Assembly (NCBI GenBank): GCA_043228905.1
Contig: JBHGNT010000012.1
Coordinates: forward strand, 806,001 to 870,000
From: Azolla caroliniana
Lineage: Eukaryota; Polypodiophyta
Direction of reading: 5' to 3'
DNA: 64,000 nucleotides
Part shown: one piece after another, positions 35,930 to 48,649 of the stretch
Position numbering within the stretch: position 1 is the first letter of the stretch
How the letters are laid out: each line of letters begins with the position of its first letter
Translations under genes and position numbers: made by a program
Notes under the pieces: model-generated
Databases searched by the model: none
What the model was told of the DNA's origin: nothing
Seen by the model: only the letters and a program-made list of their open reading frames with translations

Positions 35930-37850
35930 TAATTGGAGAGATATAGGACTGTTCTGTCTACATTGGCACTGAATTTGAGTTGGTACATTGGAAAATCTTA
36001 TTAGCAGCCTTAAAGCAAATCATACATACAACTTCACCACCTCACATCATGAGTTTTTTGTGTCATGGATATTGTTTGTGAAACACTGTTTTAAGGTGAA
36101 CAATGTATAAACAATGAGTACCTATGCACTATACTATAAAATCCCAGTTAACTTACAAGGGATAGAAGCCTTTATTGATTTAGTATCTATGTATATATTT
36201 AAGGGATATAAGCCTTTATTGATTTAGTATCTATGTCTATTTACCAGAATGCCCTTGGAAGTTCCAAATTTATCAAAGTACCCTATGTCCAAAAAAGTAC
36301 ACTTTATAAATAAATTATACACTCAAATCTACAAGCCCTATTTACTAGAATACCTTCCAAACACGAATTTCTTTACTTAAGCGATTCTTTGGGTCCTTTG
36401 TACCTAACATTGCAGTCTTTCTTTTTCACTCTAGTTTTCATCTTCTAGTTGGATTTATTTCGCCATGTAGAGTGAAGTAGATAGTGTAACATTACATACT
36501 AGCTCTTGGATGAAATTCATCTCGTTGTGCACATCAATTCAATGAATCTTGTAAACCACTATGTTCAATTGAGGTACTTGTGATGGACTCGGCCATCAAG
36601 ATTTCAATAACGTCTTTCCATTGCATTTGAAGCTTTTGTTTCACAAACATTGGTACTTCTCTCTTATCTCATGCTTGCAATAGAACCTTCATCCATATGC
36701 AAACTTTGTGTCATGTTGGGAGATTTTAGGTCTCTTATTTTTCCATCTTCATTTCTTAGTTTCTTTTGCCATTTGCTTTCAAAATGATTAACCACGTCAC
36801 GAACACTTGATTAGGATTATTATCTCGCCTAATATCTTTTGCATCTTCAAATAGTTTGTTTTCCACCATGCTCATTTCAGGCAGTCTTTCATAACCACTA
36901 TCAATCTGGAAACCCTATTTGCATTGCCTTGACATTTTCATTGTTTCCCTTCTAGGGGAATTATCGTTACTTGTGCATGTTCTTCCATCACTCAGATGCT
37001 CCTGTCAAAAATAAAATAAAAAGAAGATTCATCACATCCATTGTTTTGGATGTTGTAGAGAAATCATAGAATTTGATCTAAACATGTTTCTAGAGGAATC
37101 ATAGAATTTGTTCTATTTCCATGAGGCCTATTCAATTTCTGTTGTGGATTTACATTTATCCCCTCTACTCCTAGAAGTTTTTTCTGTTTCTTCTTACATG
37201 ATTCCATAAACTGAATGCATGCCTGCCTAGAAGAAAAAGAGGTTCATTGAATCTTCTATGTTAGAAAATAATCACCACAAAAAGAATCGATGTATGTATA
37301 ATCGCTTAAGTAAAGAAATTTGTGTTTGAAGAGTATTCTGGTAAATAGGGCTTGTAGATTTGAGTGTATAATTGCTTTATAAACTGTATTTTTTTGGACA
37401 TAGGGTTAGTTTGATAAATTTAGAACTTTCAAGGATATTTTGGTAAATAGACGAACTTCCAGGGGTATCCTAGTACTTTTCCCTATATTTAAAGACGTAG
37501 ACTATACTTTTATTGTGAGCCAAGCTGAACTCAATTGGAGAGATATAGGACTGTTATGTCTACATTGGCACTAAATTGAGCATCGGAAAATCTTATTAGC
37601 AGCCTTAAGGCGAATCATAAATATAACTTCACCACCTCACATTATGAGTTTTTTTTGTGTCATGGACATTGTTTGTGAAACATTGTTTTAAGGTGGAGAA
37701 CAATGACGTATAAACAATGAGTACCTATTTAGTATACTATAAAATTCCAGTTAAATTACAAGGGATGTAAGCCATTATTGATTTAGTGTCTATGTATATA
37801 TTTAAAGGCGCAGACTTTACTTTTATTGTGACCTAGGCTGAACTTGCCTA
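35930..37850. repeat. 330 bp tandem duplication split by a Mutator-like element
   Basis: Copy 1 runs from TTGGAGAGATATAGGACTGTT near 35933 to about 36202, then resumes at 37484 to about 37532. Copy 2 is about 37535-37850. Shared blocks include CTACATTGGCACT, AACTTCACCACCTCACAT, ATAAACAATGAGTACCTA and ATGTATATATTTAAAG. The element at 36203-37483 lies only in copy 1, so it inserted after the duplication or was lost from copy 2. Confidence 0.85.
36203..37483. mobile_element. non-autonomous Mutator-like element, 1.28 kb
   Basis: Long inverted repeats: 36237-36385 pairs with 37301-37460, sharing TATTTACCAGAATG, CACTCAAATCTACAAGCCCT and CTTTACTTAAGCGATT. The 9 bp target duplication TATATTTAA lies at 36194-36202 and 37484-37492. 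The right end finishes GGTATCCTAGTACTTTTCCC as in the family member at 39184-39496. The first ~35 bp of the left repeat are replaced by a copy of the flanking DNA. The ~900 bp interior has no transposase and no gene fragment I recognise. Confidence 0.85.
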
Positions 37851-38551
37851 TTTTTTAATTAATCCACTAATTGAGTAGGCGACTCACACAAGTGGGAGAA
37901 GTGTATATCCAATATTGTAATTCCTCACCTTTCAAAATGGCTACCACTAACTCATACACAAATCTTATTTGTAATTAGCGCGGTTAGGTTTAATGTTGCA
38001 ATAAGAGGATAGGCTAGTGTGTGGCTAATTCATGGTAGCGGTGACCTACAACATCTATATCATTGGCATCAAATTGAAAATATAAATATGTGATTGGATG
38101 TAAACAATAAGTGGCCACTGTAATGGTAAAGAAGCATTTAAGTAAAGGGAAGATTGCAAAAATGATGCCACTGTAATGGTAAAGAAACATTTAAGTGAAG
38201 AGAAGATTGCAAAAATGATTTGTTATGACTGATTAACTTACATGTATAACATGCTGTAAATGGGCCTTAAGTCAATCACAAGTGAGTGATATACAACAGA
38301 ACCTAGTCTTTTTCCTTTTCGGCCCTGAGCCAAGGGCCATATACAAACGTCTAGAAGAGATGTTTTGAATAAATTATGAAAGAGATCTGAACTAGAAGCT
38401 TCAATGGATGGTTTAGACCATATTCCCAAAGAAGGTGTCAGCTGATGTATAGGATCTACTTGGTGAAGTTTAATAAAGAGATATATATATACACGTCTTT
38501 ATAAGTGGCAGGCCTGCATGCCTTACATATAAAGGGAAAGAAATGGATATG
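37851..38551. other. non-coding region with a 54 bp tandem repeat
   Basis: CCACTGTAATGGTAAAGAA-CATTTAAGT is present twice in tandem (about 38114-38167 and 38168-38221). Otherwise this is 3' flank of the APS kinase gene on the minus strand. Confidence 0.65.
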
Positions 38552-41500
38552 TTAAGGGGGTGGAGCAAAAAAATGTCTTTCCTCCAGGTATGTTATTAAT
38601 AGTTCTGCCATGTGTGTGGGTGAAGGACACCGTCCTTCTATTGGTTCCATCACAATCTCACCATTCACAGGGGGTTCATACGGATCATCAATGCCTGTAA
38701 ATCCTAGATATATTTTAAGAAAACACAAACCACATTCAAGTTATACAAGCATTCACATTAAAAAAAACAACGTATATTTCAGTCTCCGAAAAGCACATAG
38801 GCTGTGTGTTCATACCTTTGATCTTGCCAGCCCGAGCAAGCTTGTACAGACCTTTTGGATCCCTCTCCTCACATAGTTGTAATGGAAAATTCATGTAAAC
38901 CTGGATGAGAATGGAAATATAAGTAATGAGTAACATTACTGCATTCAAGCAGTAATTGAAGTTGAGATTATGTAACAATCTTCAGGAACTATGGACAAGT
39001 AAAATGTGCCCATGCGATCACTCACAGTGGTTCAATTGGATTTTTTACCCTATTTTTACACATACAACTTCCACATAAAAGGGTACACATATTAAAGAGG
39101 AAAAGGGTGAATTTTATTAATGAGTAAACTTCCACATAAAAGGGTACACACATATTGAAGAGGAAAAGGGTGAATTTTATTAAGGGAAAAGTACCAGGAT
39201 ACCCCTGGAAGTTCGTCTATTTACCAGAATGCCCCTAGAAGTTCCAAATTTACCAAATTACCCCTATGCCCAAAAAATCACACTTTATAAAGTAATTATA
39301 CACTCAAATCTACAAGCCCTATTTACCAAAGATGGAAGAAATGGACCCGAACTAGCCTTATTTACCAAAGATTTGAGTGTATAATTACTTTAGAAAGTGT
39401 AATTTTTTGGACATAGGGGTAGTTTGGTGAATTTGGAACTTCCAGGGGCATTCTGGTAAATAGACGAACTTCCAGGGGTATCCTGGTACTTTTCCCTTTT
39501 ATTAATGAGTAAACTTCCACGTAAAAGGGTACACACATATTGAAGAGGAAAAGGGTGAATTTTATTAATGAAAATCCAAAAAATAAGCAGTGTCATGTGA
39601 AAGCACGCAATATAGAGGTTTTACGTCCCATTGACGAAACTGTAGCAGATGGTTGTCTAGAACCTTCTTGCATACAAGTCACACCATGATTACTACGCAC
39701 TTTTCATACCATATTGTAACCTAGAGGACATGGGCACATTTACCTCAATAAATTCCCCTTCTTCTACAAGTCTACGACACGCATCTCTGTCTTTCCTGTA
39801 TGGTGAAATCAGACTGGCGATGCAAATGATGCCCGCATCCACAAAGAGCTTGGCAACCTCCCCTATTAACAGAAATAGAAGTAAATCAATTTATGCCCAT
39901 AAATGGTAATGGAACTAAAAATAAGAAAACGAATGAAATGGTGAAAATGAAAAACCAATGCCTCATTTAATAAGAGAGAAAAAAACAAGTCAAGTGCCAA
40001 AACTTGTAACTGATACCTCATTAAGAGATAAAAAAACCAGAGTTTTTTAAGCACATGGTGACTTGCAGAAAAAGAGAACATATGACTGAGCTGTCATTAT
40101 CTTACCAACACGTCGAATGTTTTCAGTGCGATCCTCTGCTGAAAAACTCAAATTATTATTGAGTCCATGCCGTAAATTATCACCATCCAACACATAGCTC
40201 AGTTTCCCTCTACTCAAAAGAGCATGGTCCAATGCACATGCCAATGTACTCTTCCCTGAGAAAAAATTGTCCAAGTTATGTCCTGGGAAACTATACACAC
40301 CTCTTAGAACTCAACATAATGACAATTTATGCAACAGCACCAAGATTATCAACAACTCTAGTACATCACTGTGAAAGCTCCAATAATCTCATGTCATTTC
40401 TCACATAGAATTACAGAGTTATCCTGGCTCTAGGGTTGGTGTTCTCATTTGATTTGATAGAATAAATTGGTGAGATGATGAAGGATTGTAGCCTAGACTA
40501 CAATGTTTATGGTAATTCGACCATTTTAGTACTTCGATGTTCATTATGAAGCTTAAAAATGAGAATTGTCAGTAATCTGATGCAGAAACATACTCTTAAG
40601 CTGTATCCACAGACTTTCAAATCGTCATCACAATTAAATTTTACTTTACTTTTATTAGCATGTACATTAACAAATCTTAGCATTTTTGTGAATCTGATAA
40701 CTCACATATGTTGTGGTGTAGGTTGAAAATAATTTTTGTGTGGTATTACTATGACTTATTTGGTCTTTCTCACCATCTTTTTCATTGTGTCATCATAGAA
40801 AACATCAATATTCCCCAACAATAGCTAGCCCTCTTTAAAGGTAGAAAGTGAAGTGAAGAATACTTCAAGCAAGTAATAGTCACTACCTGACCCACTAAGT
40901 CCTGTGATCCATATCACACAACCCTTCTGACCAATCAGTTTTTGCCTTTCAGCCTTTTGCACCATGCATGTTTGCCAGACAATATTTGTAGATTTCCCCA
41001 CTGTTGTCGCTGGGGGATATATTATACCTTCAAAAGGATAGAAATGCTTTGTCAAGCAAGAGTTGTGCACAGAATTCACCGCAAGTAAAAAAAAACAGTC
41101 CTAGTCAGGAAAAGATAATCGGTTGAAGATAAAAAAGAGATTAAACGTAAGTCTCAAAATATGGTTGTCTTTAGTAATATACAGATCTCTTTAACCAAAA
41201 AAAGAAAAAACAGGGCCAAAGAACATATTTATGTTTGCTAATTCAGTAATTGATTATAAGAAATCTTAATTACACTGCTGAGAACCACATTTATCTTTAA
41301 GAATACTTCTTTGCCCATGAGAACGACTAACACAAGGCCAGAAACTAGTATTGCCTTTGATACTCTAGATCTTCCAGCAGAAAGTGTGACTCGATTCAAG
41401 GCCGAAACTTGTCTTGTCTTTATTGATCTAGCCAGCATAAGAATGACTAAATACAATGGTCAATCAAAAACACAGAACTATCTTTGATAATCCAGATCTT

Positions 41501-41900
41501 GTCTTAACTAAAAAAAAATGGACACTACACATAAAAATGCGGATTTCCAACCTGGAATTGAAGTGACATCCTTGTTTGGATTTGGAGATATTCCATCAAG
41601 GCCAACACGTCTATCATGGACATCTGTTGCAGTTTGCTGTTGGAGAGTGAAAGAACTGCGTAGTGTTTGAAAATTCAAAGAAGACGACGATAATGCATCG
41701 GACCACAACGATGGTGAGTGCGATGGCAATGAAGCTGCTTCTTCGTCGTGTCTGATACAGAGGCAGAGTGGAAGCTTGCGGGAGCGTGTGGTGAAGAATG
41801 TCTGAACAGGAACAGAAACCCTAATGCGATGGAATGGGAGAGAGAGATTTGTTGTCGCTGCTGCTCCTGCTGCTGCTTCTGCTGTGGGTTGAGGACGCAT
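38552..41900 (-). CDS. APK: adenylyl-sulfate (APS) kinase, plastid type
   Basis: Phosphorylates adenosine 5'-phosphosulfate to PAPS, the sulfate donor for sulfation; the plastid isoform acts downstream of ATP sulfurylase. Six exons on the minus strand: 41552-41900, 40887-41027, 40106-40255, 39744-39862, 38816-38900 and 38552-38703, giving 331 residues. Exon 1 encodes a Ser/Arg-rich transit peptide of about 110 residues. Then come the P-loop GLSGSGKST (159-167), [64 protein letters not shown] and [11 protein letters not shown]. The last acceptor was placed at CTAG|GATTTACAGG because it restores the conserved FTG. Start 41900 follows the first Met that leads straight into the transit peptide, but the frame is open further upstream through a repeat. 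A foldback MITE lies in the intron between exons 4 and 5. Confidence 0.94.
39064..39568. repeat. about 62 bp tandem repeat in an APS kinase intron
   Basis: Three copies of a unit with AACTTCCACATAAAAGGGTA and GAGGAAAAGGGTGAATTTTA start near 39065, 39127 and 39511. The third is separated from the second by the MITE at 39184-39496. Confidence 0.85.
39184..39496. mobile_element. foldback Mutator-like MITE (313 bp) in an APS kinase intron
   Basis: An almost complete palindrome. The left arm starts GGGAAAAGTACCAGGATACC and the right arm ends GGTATCCTGGTACTTTTCCC; arms are about 140 bp with a short centre near 39330-39350. The 9 bp target duplication TTTTATTAA lies at 39175-39183 and 39497-39505. 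The arms match the inverted repeats of the 1.28 kb element at 36203-37483. Confidence 0.92.
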
Positions 41901-41969
41901 GGCTTTGGAAGCAATTCGAAAGCAAAGGCGATGAACAATACAGACAGGGGTCTCATACACACATATGTT

Positions 41970-42235
41970 ACATATATATATACATGCATGATGTATGTAG
42001 GTATGTATGCATGGATGGATGGATGGATGGATGTATGTATATGTATGGATGGATGGATGTATGGATGTATGTGTGTGTGTGTGTGTGTGGATAGATGCAT
42101 GCATGGATGGATGGATAGATGCATGCATGCATGTATGGATGTGTGTGTGGATAGATGCATGCATGGATGGATGGATAGATGCATGCATGCATGTATGGAT
42201 GGATGTATGGATGCATGCATGCATGTGGGTATGTT
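41970..42235. repeat. compound tetranucleotide array upstream of APS kinase
   Basis: Mixed TGGA/TGTA/TGCA units with an embedded (TG)n run near 42069-42089. A higher-order block of about 58 bp (GATAGATGCATGCATGGATG and onward) occurs twice, near 42110 and 42150. It lies within 70-340 bp upstream of the proposed start codon, in the promoter or 5' UTR. Confidence 0.9.
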
Positions 42236-42389
42236 TCTTATCATTGCTTTGCTTGCAAACACATGTATGTATATGGCCTCATTGTGTGATAGCATTATGT
42301 CGGTGCTAGCATAACTATCTCTCTGGGTTGATCGACATCACTTTCTTCAGTTCGCTCAGCTCGATGCTCGCGTCACATCGATGCGAGAA

Positions 42390-42391
42390 GA

Positions 42392-42428
<37 letters not shown>
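42390..42428. repeat. (TG)n/(CG)n dinucleotide run
   Basis: GTGTGTG... followed by CGCGCGCGCA, an alternating purine-pyrimidine tract with Z-DNA potential, about 500 bp upstream of APS kinase. Confidence 0.85.
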
Positions 42429-45400
42429 ACTAGGGCGCACACTCGCTATCACATGCTTTCCAGATGCTATGTTGCGTCGATGAAGGCAGGAAAGCAAAGA
42501 TAGAGAAACGTGCCCTCGGTGTTACTTCTTCTTATTCTTTTCCATATGGCACATTGCTTGGACTAGTTGAGTGTGAGCTTGAGTTGAGTGTGTCGTTGAG
42601 TGAGCGATGCATATAAAAAAAAAGGGCACGTGGAATTTGCACCCCTAGCCTTGTTTTTTTTTACCACATTCTCACATTTGATCGAGGGAATTCCATCGAT
42701 TTGTATGTGTGATACATATATTCTATTTATGAGTGTAACATTGTATTCCTATGTCGGGGGGCTCTTTTCAGCCATCTCACTCTCGTAGCCTCCACGCATT
42801 TGGAATGTCTCCCAAAGTCTAGTATTCGATGGTTTGTGCATATGGACATGATCATGGTCATTTGTCATAACATCTCATAATAAATCCCAATAGTTTCTCA
42901 TAAAACATATAAATCAAGTGAATGTTATCATAAATTATTCCGACAAATATGGCGATTAGGTTGGTCACAAGGTATGTGTGTTTACAACACGAGACAATCT
43001 AAACTCCAAAGCTTCAAATGTCCCTCTCTCGAAATTCTCAGCCTCGATCGTGCCTCTTCTTTTATGCATGCATGGTACCTTGCTTCACGAGAAATCATGA
43101 TTTGGGCCATTGGATCTAGTCACTTTCTTTTTTGCAACATCCGCATATACTTTGATGCCAAGTTCAAAGATAAACGTGGATTTGGGCCATTGAATGTAGT
43201 CATGTTTTAATCGAATGAATTGTCAATGGATCAAGTCACCTTCTTGGCATGAATAGTCAAGGTCTTCTTTTTAGACATTCATTAATTATTTGCTTGCCAT
43301 TTATTTTTATTTATTGAAACTCTCCAAACACCAACACGTGGGTAGTTTCAGAGTGAATCATGATCAACTTTACAAAGAAAAATGAAATTTGATTATTTTA
43401 TAGTGCAACAACTAAGGTATATTAAAACATAACATCTTGATATATCGTACATCCTTTTTGTTTACAAATATTCATATACTTAAAAGTCAACAAGAGATCA
43501 ACTAGTTGTAGTTTCCAAGACATGAAATCTAAATGTGTTAAAATTGGTTTCAAGTCATGCTTATCTTCTATTGTACTCTCGCTACAATACATCAAAGGTA
43601 TGTATAAACATTATTTATTTGCATGTTCTAGAGTTGTGTGTGTGTGTTGAGCATTGAACTAGTACAAGTGTCGTGCTTGAAAGCATGTAATCATATGTCA
43701 AGTTTTTACAATAAGCTTTTGTATGATGTCTTCTTGTCATATATCATCATGTTTTACAAAAACCCATGCATGATAATGCGAGACCCATACACTTTGGCCT
43801 CTATAAAGGCACTAATATAGTGTTTCTCTCTGTACAAGTTGGAAATAACACAACATTTTCCTTGAGATTGGAAATACATTATACAAAACAAATATTAAGA
43901 ACTAAATAGCACAACTGCATACGATGGAATAGGTTAAAATAAGATACACATGTGTGTGAGAGAGAGAATATATTGCTTAAGAACTTGTATTACGAAATGG
44001 AGGAGGATTAAAATCTACCTAATTCAATTGTTAATCAACTTGTAGTCATTACTTTATAGAAAGAGGCGGCTTGTTTATATAAGCACTTATTCAAGTGCAC
44101 ATAAGAGTTGGGAACAATATAACAATCACGAGACAGCTTGCAAGATATTTAACATATGCACTTCATCCAATATAAAAAAGACATATTCCATCTGTAAAGT
44201 CAAAGGTAGACTTTAGCACACACAAACACATCTTGAGGAATCTATAGATGAGTTTATTATCTCCACATGCTCCTTCGAGTTCAATAGCATCATGCGATCA
44301 TTTGTATGGCGAACTTGGATTTTCCCATTATGCTCCTCTTAGCGTTTCGGTATTCCCTCTCGAGTTTAACAAGCCAAGCCAAGTGTATACAAAGCATGTG
44401 CCCTTGAGAGCTACCCATCCTTGGGCATGAGCTACTTCTGTGAAGCTCTATTGATTGGGGATGCCATGACCATCATGTGGAGGTTGCATATTGTTGTATC
44501 ATGTAATATCATAGCCAAACAAGACCATTGGTTTGTTCTTGTGGCTTTAGCAATGTATTTGCTTACATGGCTTTTGTAAGGCTTTCTACACTCGGGTGTA
44601 TTGAGGGTAAGAAGTAGCAAGAGGTTGGGCCTCTATGAAGGAGATCACATGATCATTTAGGAGTCATGCCCTTGATCAATAAAGCACCATGCTATTGTTT
44701 AGTGATGGGATAAATGAATTAGACACATCATTATACTCGAAGCCTCATAACATTACTTGATAACACACATAAAATAAGGAATGTAGAGAGGGAGAGAGAG
44801 ACGCACGCACACAGGCGCATGACAACAACACTATTTCCTTAGAAACTTTATAGATTACTCTTATCGCCCTAACAATTGAGCTTTTACAAAAAAGGTTTTT
44901 ATGCAAAATTACAATTCAACATAAATATAAGGTACAAAGAAAAATGCATTTGGGAAATCTCTAAGGCTAATTTGCTAAATCCCAAAATGCTTTCATGTTG
45001 TATGTTATATGTATTGGACTTCTTCTTCTTAAATTTTACATATGATAATTGGAACTACATATCATTTACTAGATGTCTAATATAGGGATTGAAGTGTGCG
45101 CAAGTACTCCACAAAAGCTTAATTGCCTTTTTTATTGCATATAAAACTTTTAATGCTCTTTTAAACTATATGATTAGTTGTTTAATAAATGTATTTAATT
45201 AAAATTGAATTAATGAGGTCTCCAATTGTAAATAGTGATGATAGAAGTTGAATAATTGTATTTACTCGATGATAATTCTTCTCCTTTTCTTCTTTTTCCA
45301 AAAAAAGGATACTACATTAGTATTAAGAAACGCCCTAAGGCTATACATAAAATATGTATCTTCCGATAATGAGCCCTTTTTCTAAATTGTAATCGTCGAC

Positions 45401-45590
45401 TTAAATAAACATGTCGGTGTAAAGTAGAACCACTCCACCTTATAAAAAATCCATCTATAAAATATACCTTTGTCCCAGATGGCATGAAACTCCAATCATT
45501 TCAACTTTGCCTAGTGCGTATTACCTTTTATGTTATCCAGTTAACCTTTGAGTTTATGCACAATCAAAATCGAAATCCTAGAAATTATGT
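42429..45590. other. gene-poor AT-rich intergenic DNA
   Basis: Only short spurious frames. No repeat family or domain recognised. Confidence 0.55.
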
Positions 45591-45599
45591 GGGCAGGTC

Positions 45600-45890
45600 T
45601 TTCAATCACATTGTACAATCACCCATAATATTGCTCCCCATGTATACACTGGTCGAGGATATATTGGTATTAATTGTGTTATGATTCTTTTCCATATTTC
45701 CATCACAAAGTCACAACTCCACAAACAATGCTTAGCAGTTTCTACCATGTCTGTACAAAAAGGGCACATATTGTTTGCTTTCCACTTTCACTAACCATTA
45801 ATTGGTATACCTCTATGAACCAACAACCAACAAAAACAAACAATTTTCTTACTCATTTTCCTTCCCCACAACCATTTCCAAATTTGCGAT
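45600..45890 (-). pseudogene. LINE C-terminal zinc-binding (zf-RVT) relic
   Basis: On the minus strand I read SKKIVCFCWLLVHRGIP, then CPFCTDMVETAKHCLWSCDF and VMEIWKRII, the typical cysteine/histidine zf-RVT end of plant LINE ORF2. Frames are broken between the parts. Confidence 0.75.
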
Positions 45891-46498
45891 GATACTTTGA
45901 ATTGAACATAGTGATTACGTGATTATTTAGTGCATATACTTTTATTAATTAGCCCTTATTCCTTAATGCAATTAGAGATTCTTATAATTAAACATGCCTC
46001 AGAAAGCTCAATTATAATATTAACAAGTGCATTAATGGGCAAAGCTCCACCTGCGAATGATATAAGCTTCTAAATATTGTAATAGTTTGTGATTTTGCAA
46101 TAACAAATGGTGAAGATGTTTTTTTATATAATATTTGGAATTTAATTCAGCATGTGGTCAAGATTTGCGTCTTCATGAGCTATTCAAAATTGGAATCATT
46201 AGAAAATCAATGAAATTTCAGACACAATAATAAAATTTGAGCTCTTCTTTTGAGGGTAGTGAATTGATCAAAACAATGAGGCTCGAACTCGAGAAGCATT
46301 TTGTGGAAGTTGCAAAGCCTTGCCATTTTGATTGTGTAGCCTTTAGTTAATTTGAAGCAAAGGATTTTGTCAAAGTCAATTATATCTTGTTTTTTCATAA
46401 ATCGATCGACATCTCAGCTCACACTTGAGTCTTCTCTTGCTTCACATGTTAGCCCAAATCCCCCTAGAGAGCACAAACATTAAAATTGCTCCTTTTTT

Positions 46499-46838
46499 GG
46501 TGGTATTCGGCGAGATGATTGATGTGGACTTAACGAAGCAATTTTCATGGTTTGGGTAAGGATGAGTGATGATGGTGTGGAAGCCGAAGCATATTCTCAT
46601 GAGAATATGAGGAATTTAAACTCATTTTATTGTCTTTGTGTAGGAATTTGGTGGTAATCGGCGAGATGGTTGATGTGGACTTCACAAAGCAAATTGTAGG
46701 TTTTTGATAAGAATGCGTGATGATGGTGTGGGGGCCGAAGCATAAGCTCAAGAGGAGAGGAGAAATTTGACTTAATGTGTTGTTGTATGACAGGAAGTTG
46801 GTGGTAATCGGCAAGATGGTTGATGTGGAAAGAGGAAG
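46499..46838. repeat. about 150 bp tandem repeat, 2.3 copies
   Basis: Units start near 46501, 46652 and 46802 with TGGTA(T/A)TCGGC(G/A)AGATG(A/G)TTGATGTGGA and share GATGATGGTGTGG and GCCGAAGCATA. A 127-codon minus-strand frame across it is a by-product of the repeat. Confidence 0.85.
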
Positions 46839-48645
46839 CATATTTGTTGAGTTGATAGTATAATGTATTGGATCGCCTTCAAAACTACAATAGACATGAG
46901 TAGGTTGAAGAAGTATCGAAAGGTTCATAACTATGACATGCGAGGGCTTGTTTCTGAATATAAGTACTTTGGTTGTTGTCTATGGATATGATACCTTGCA
47001 TTGTATCTAAGGAATAACTTACAATTAGTGGATTGTTTTCTCTATTTTGGATTTGTTTCCTCAACTAGTGTCTTTCACAATACGGGCTGGGGGAAAAAAC
47101 TTTGTATGTTGTAGTTGTTATGACCCTTTTTATGCAACTAATAGAAGGATATTTGTTTTGGAAAAAAACAACATTAAAATTGTTCCTTTGACACGTGGAG
47201 AGGTGAGACTATAAAATTCGAAATTGAAAACTTTCACAAGAATTTGATCAAAGTATTAGACTCGAGACAATATTAAATCTAGACAATCCAAATTCATAGA
47301 ATAATAATAGAAAAATGGAGTATTTGTAAAATGAGATTGAATGTCGAGTTTTCCATAAAAGAGTCAAGAATATGTATGGTATTCACAACGTAACCCCAAT
47401 CAAGTTCTCCATAACAAAATTGAAAATCCAAGAACTAATGAAAACCTTTTGTATGGATTGGAATTCCACCAATTAAAAATACGTGACATGGATGAGAACT
47501 ACATAAAACGTATCACACTATCATAAAAAATAAAAAAAACTCAATGAATTTAAAGTGCTTTAATTAGATCATCCATCTCTCAATGAACAAAATCCATAAT
47601 TCAATTAAAATACTATGAATTACGGAAAATTCCAGCCAAAACTATCAATTAAAACTCCATAAAATGGACGAAATTGTCGCAATTTCTTTTATAATTTACC
47701 TCGAAATAATGAATACAATTAACCAAAATTCCTTAAAATAGATAAAAAATCATCTCCTATTAAACTCCCATAGAACAAATTAAAATATTTAAACAAAATT
47801 AATCAAAACTTCGTAAAATAACAAATCAAGTGAACATAAAACATCAATTAAAATGGATTAGAACTCTATGAAAAATGAACCAAACTATCATAAAAAATCA
47901 AACATAAATGGATTAAAACTCCATAGAAAAGATATCAAACTATTTATAAAAATGGATTAACAGATAAAGCAAATTGTCATAAAAAAAGAATCAAACCCAC
48001 AACGTTGTAGTTCGCTAATCCAATATGTTGGCTTTAGCTTCAACAACACTCATTTGTACATTTCCTCTTATTTGGTTGGCCCATTTTAGGTAATATCTAT
48101 CTAATTGAAAACTTTGGGTATCAATGCCACGACATTCAACTCAAGTCAAATTTAGCTTCAACCAAATCGCGGTCAACGACCAAGGTCTTCTTTATTAAGA
48201 CTTGGGGTTAGTATCACAAAACCAGTAAAAGAAAGTTTTTAAATAATCCATCTAAAAAGAAAATGAAGCAAATTGTGAACCCAAAATCAACGACAATGGA
48301 TTAAAAAAACCCAAAACAAATTGTAACAATAAGGTCAATCTAGACGAATTAAAGAAATTCGTGAGAGAAAACGAAACAAATTGCAAGAAAAGATCAATCG
48401 AGGTGGATTAAAAAATCCATGCCACCCTCTAGAAAAAACAAAATTATGATTGATCATGAAATGGGTTTTAAAACATTGAATAAAAACGGAGAAATGGATT
48501 GAACGGTCAGAGGAGATGAATTGGAAGAACCCCATTCAACACGATCAAAACAAAAATTTTGATACGCACACTAGAGAGAGAGAGAGAGAGAGGTAAATGG
48601 TTTTTCACAAAGAAGATTAATGGCCTTTTGAACAACAAGATCAAC
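46839..48645. other. A-rich non-coding DNA
   Basis: A long A-rich region with loosely repeated 'AATTAAAACTCCATAAAA'-like phrases (about 47560-47960) and an (AG)n run near 48573-48592. No gene supported. Confidence 0.5.
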
Positions 48646-48649
48646 ATTT

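Noticed and set aside
41675-42300. Long frames on both strands through the TGGA/TGTA repeat (His/Ile/Ser or Met/Asp/Gly-rich)
   Set aside because: A tetranucleotide array is open in several frames on both strands by periodicity; only the APS kinase exon to 41900 has family support.
46545-46928. 127-codon minus-strand frame
   Set aside because: It spans the 150 bp tandem repeat and has internally repeated peptide segments with no domain; a repeat by-product.
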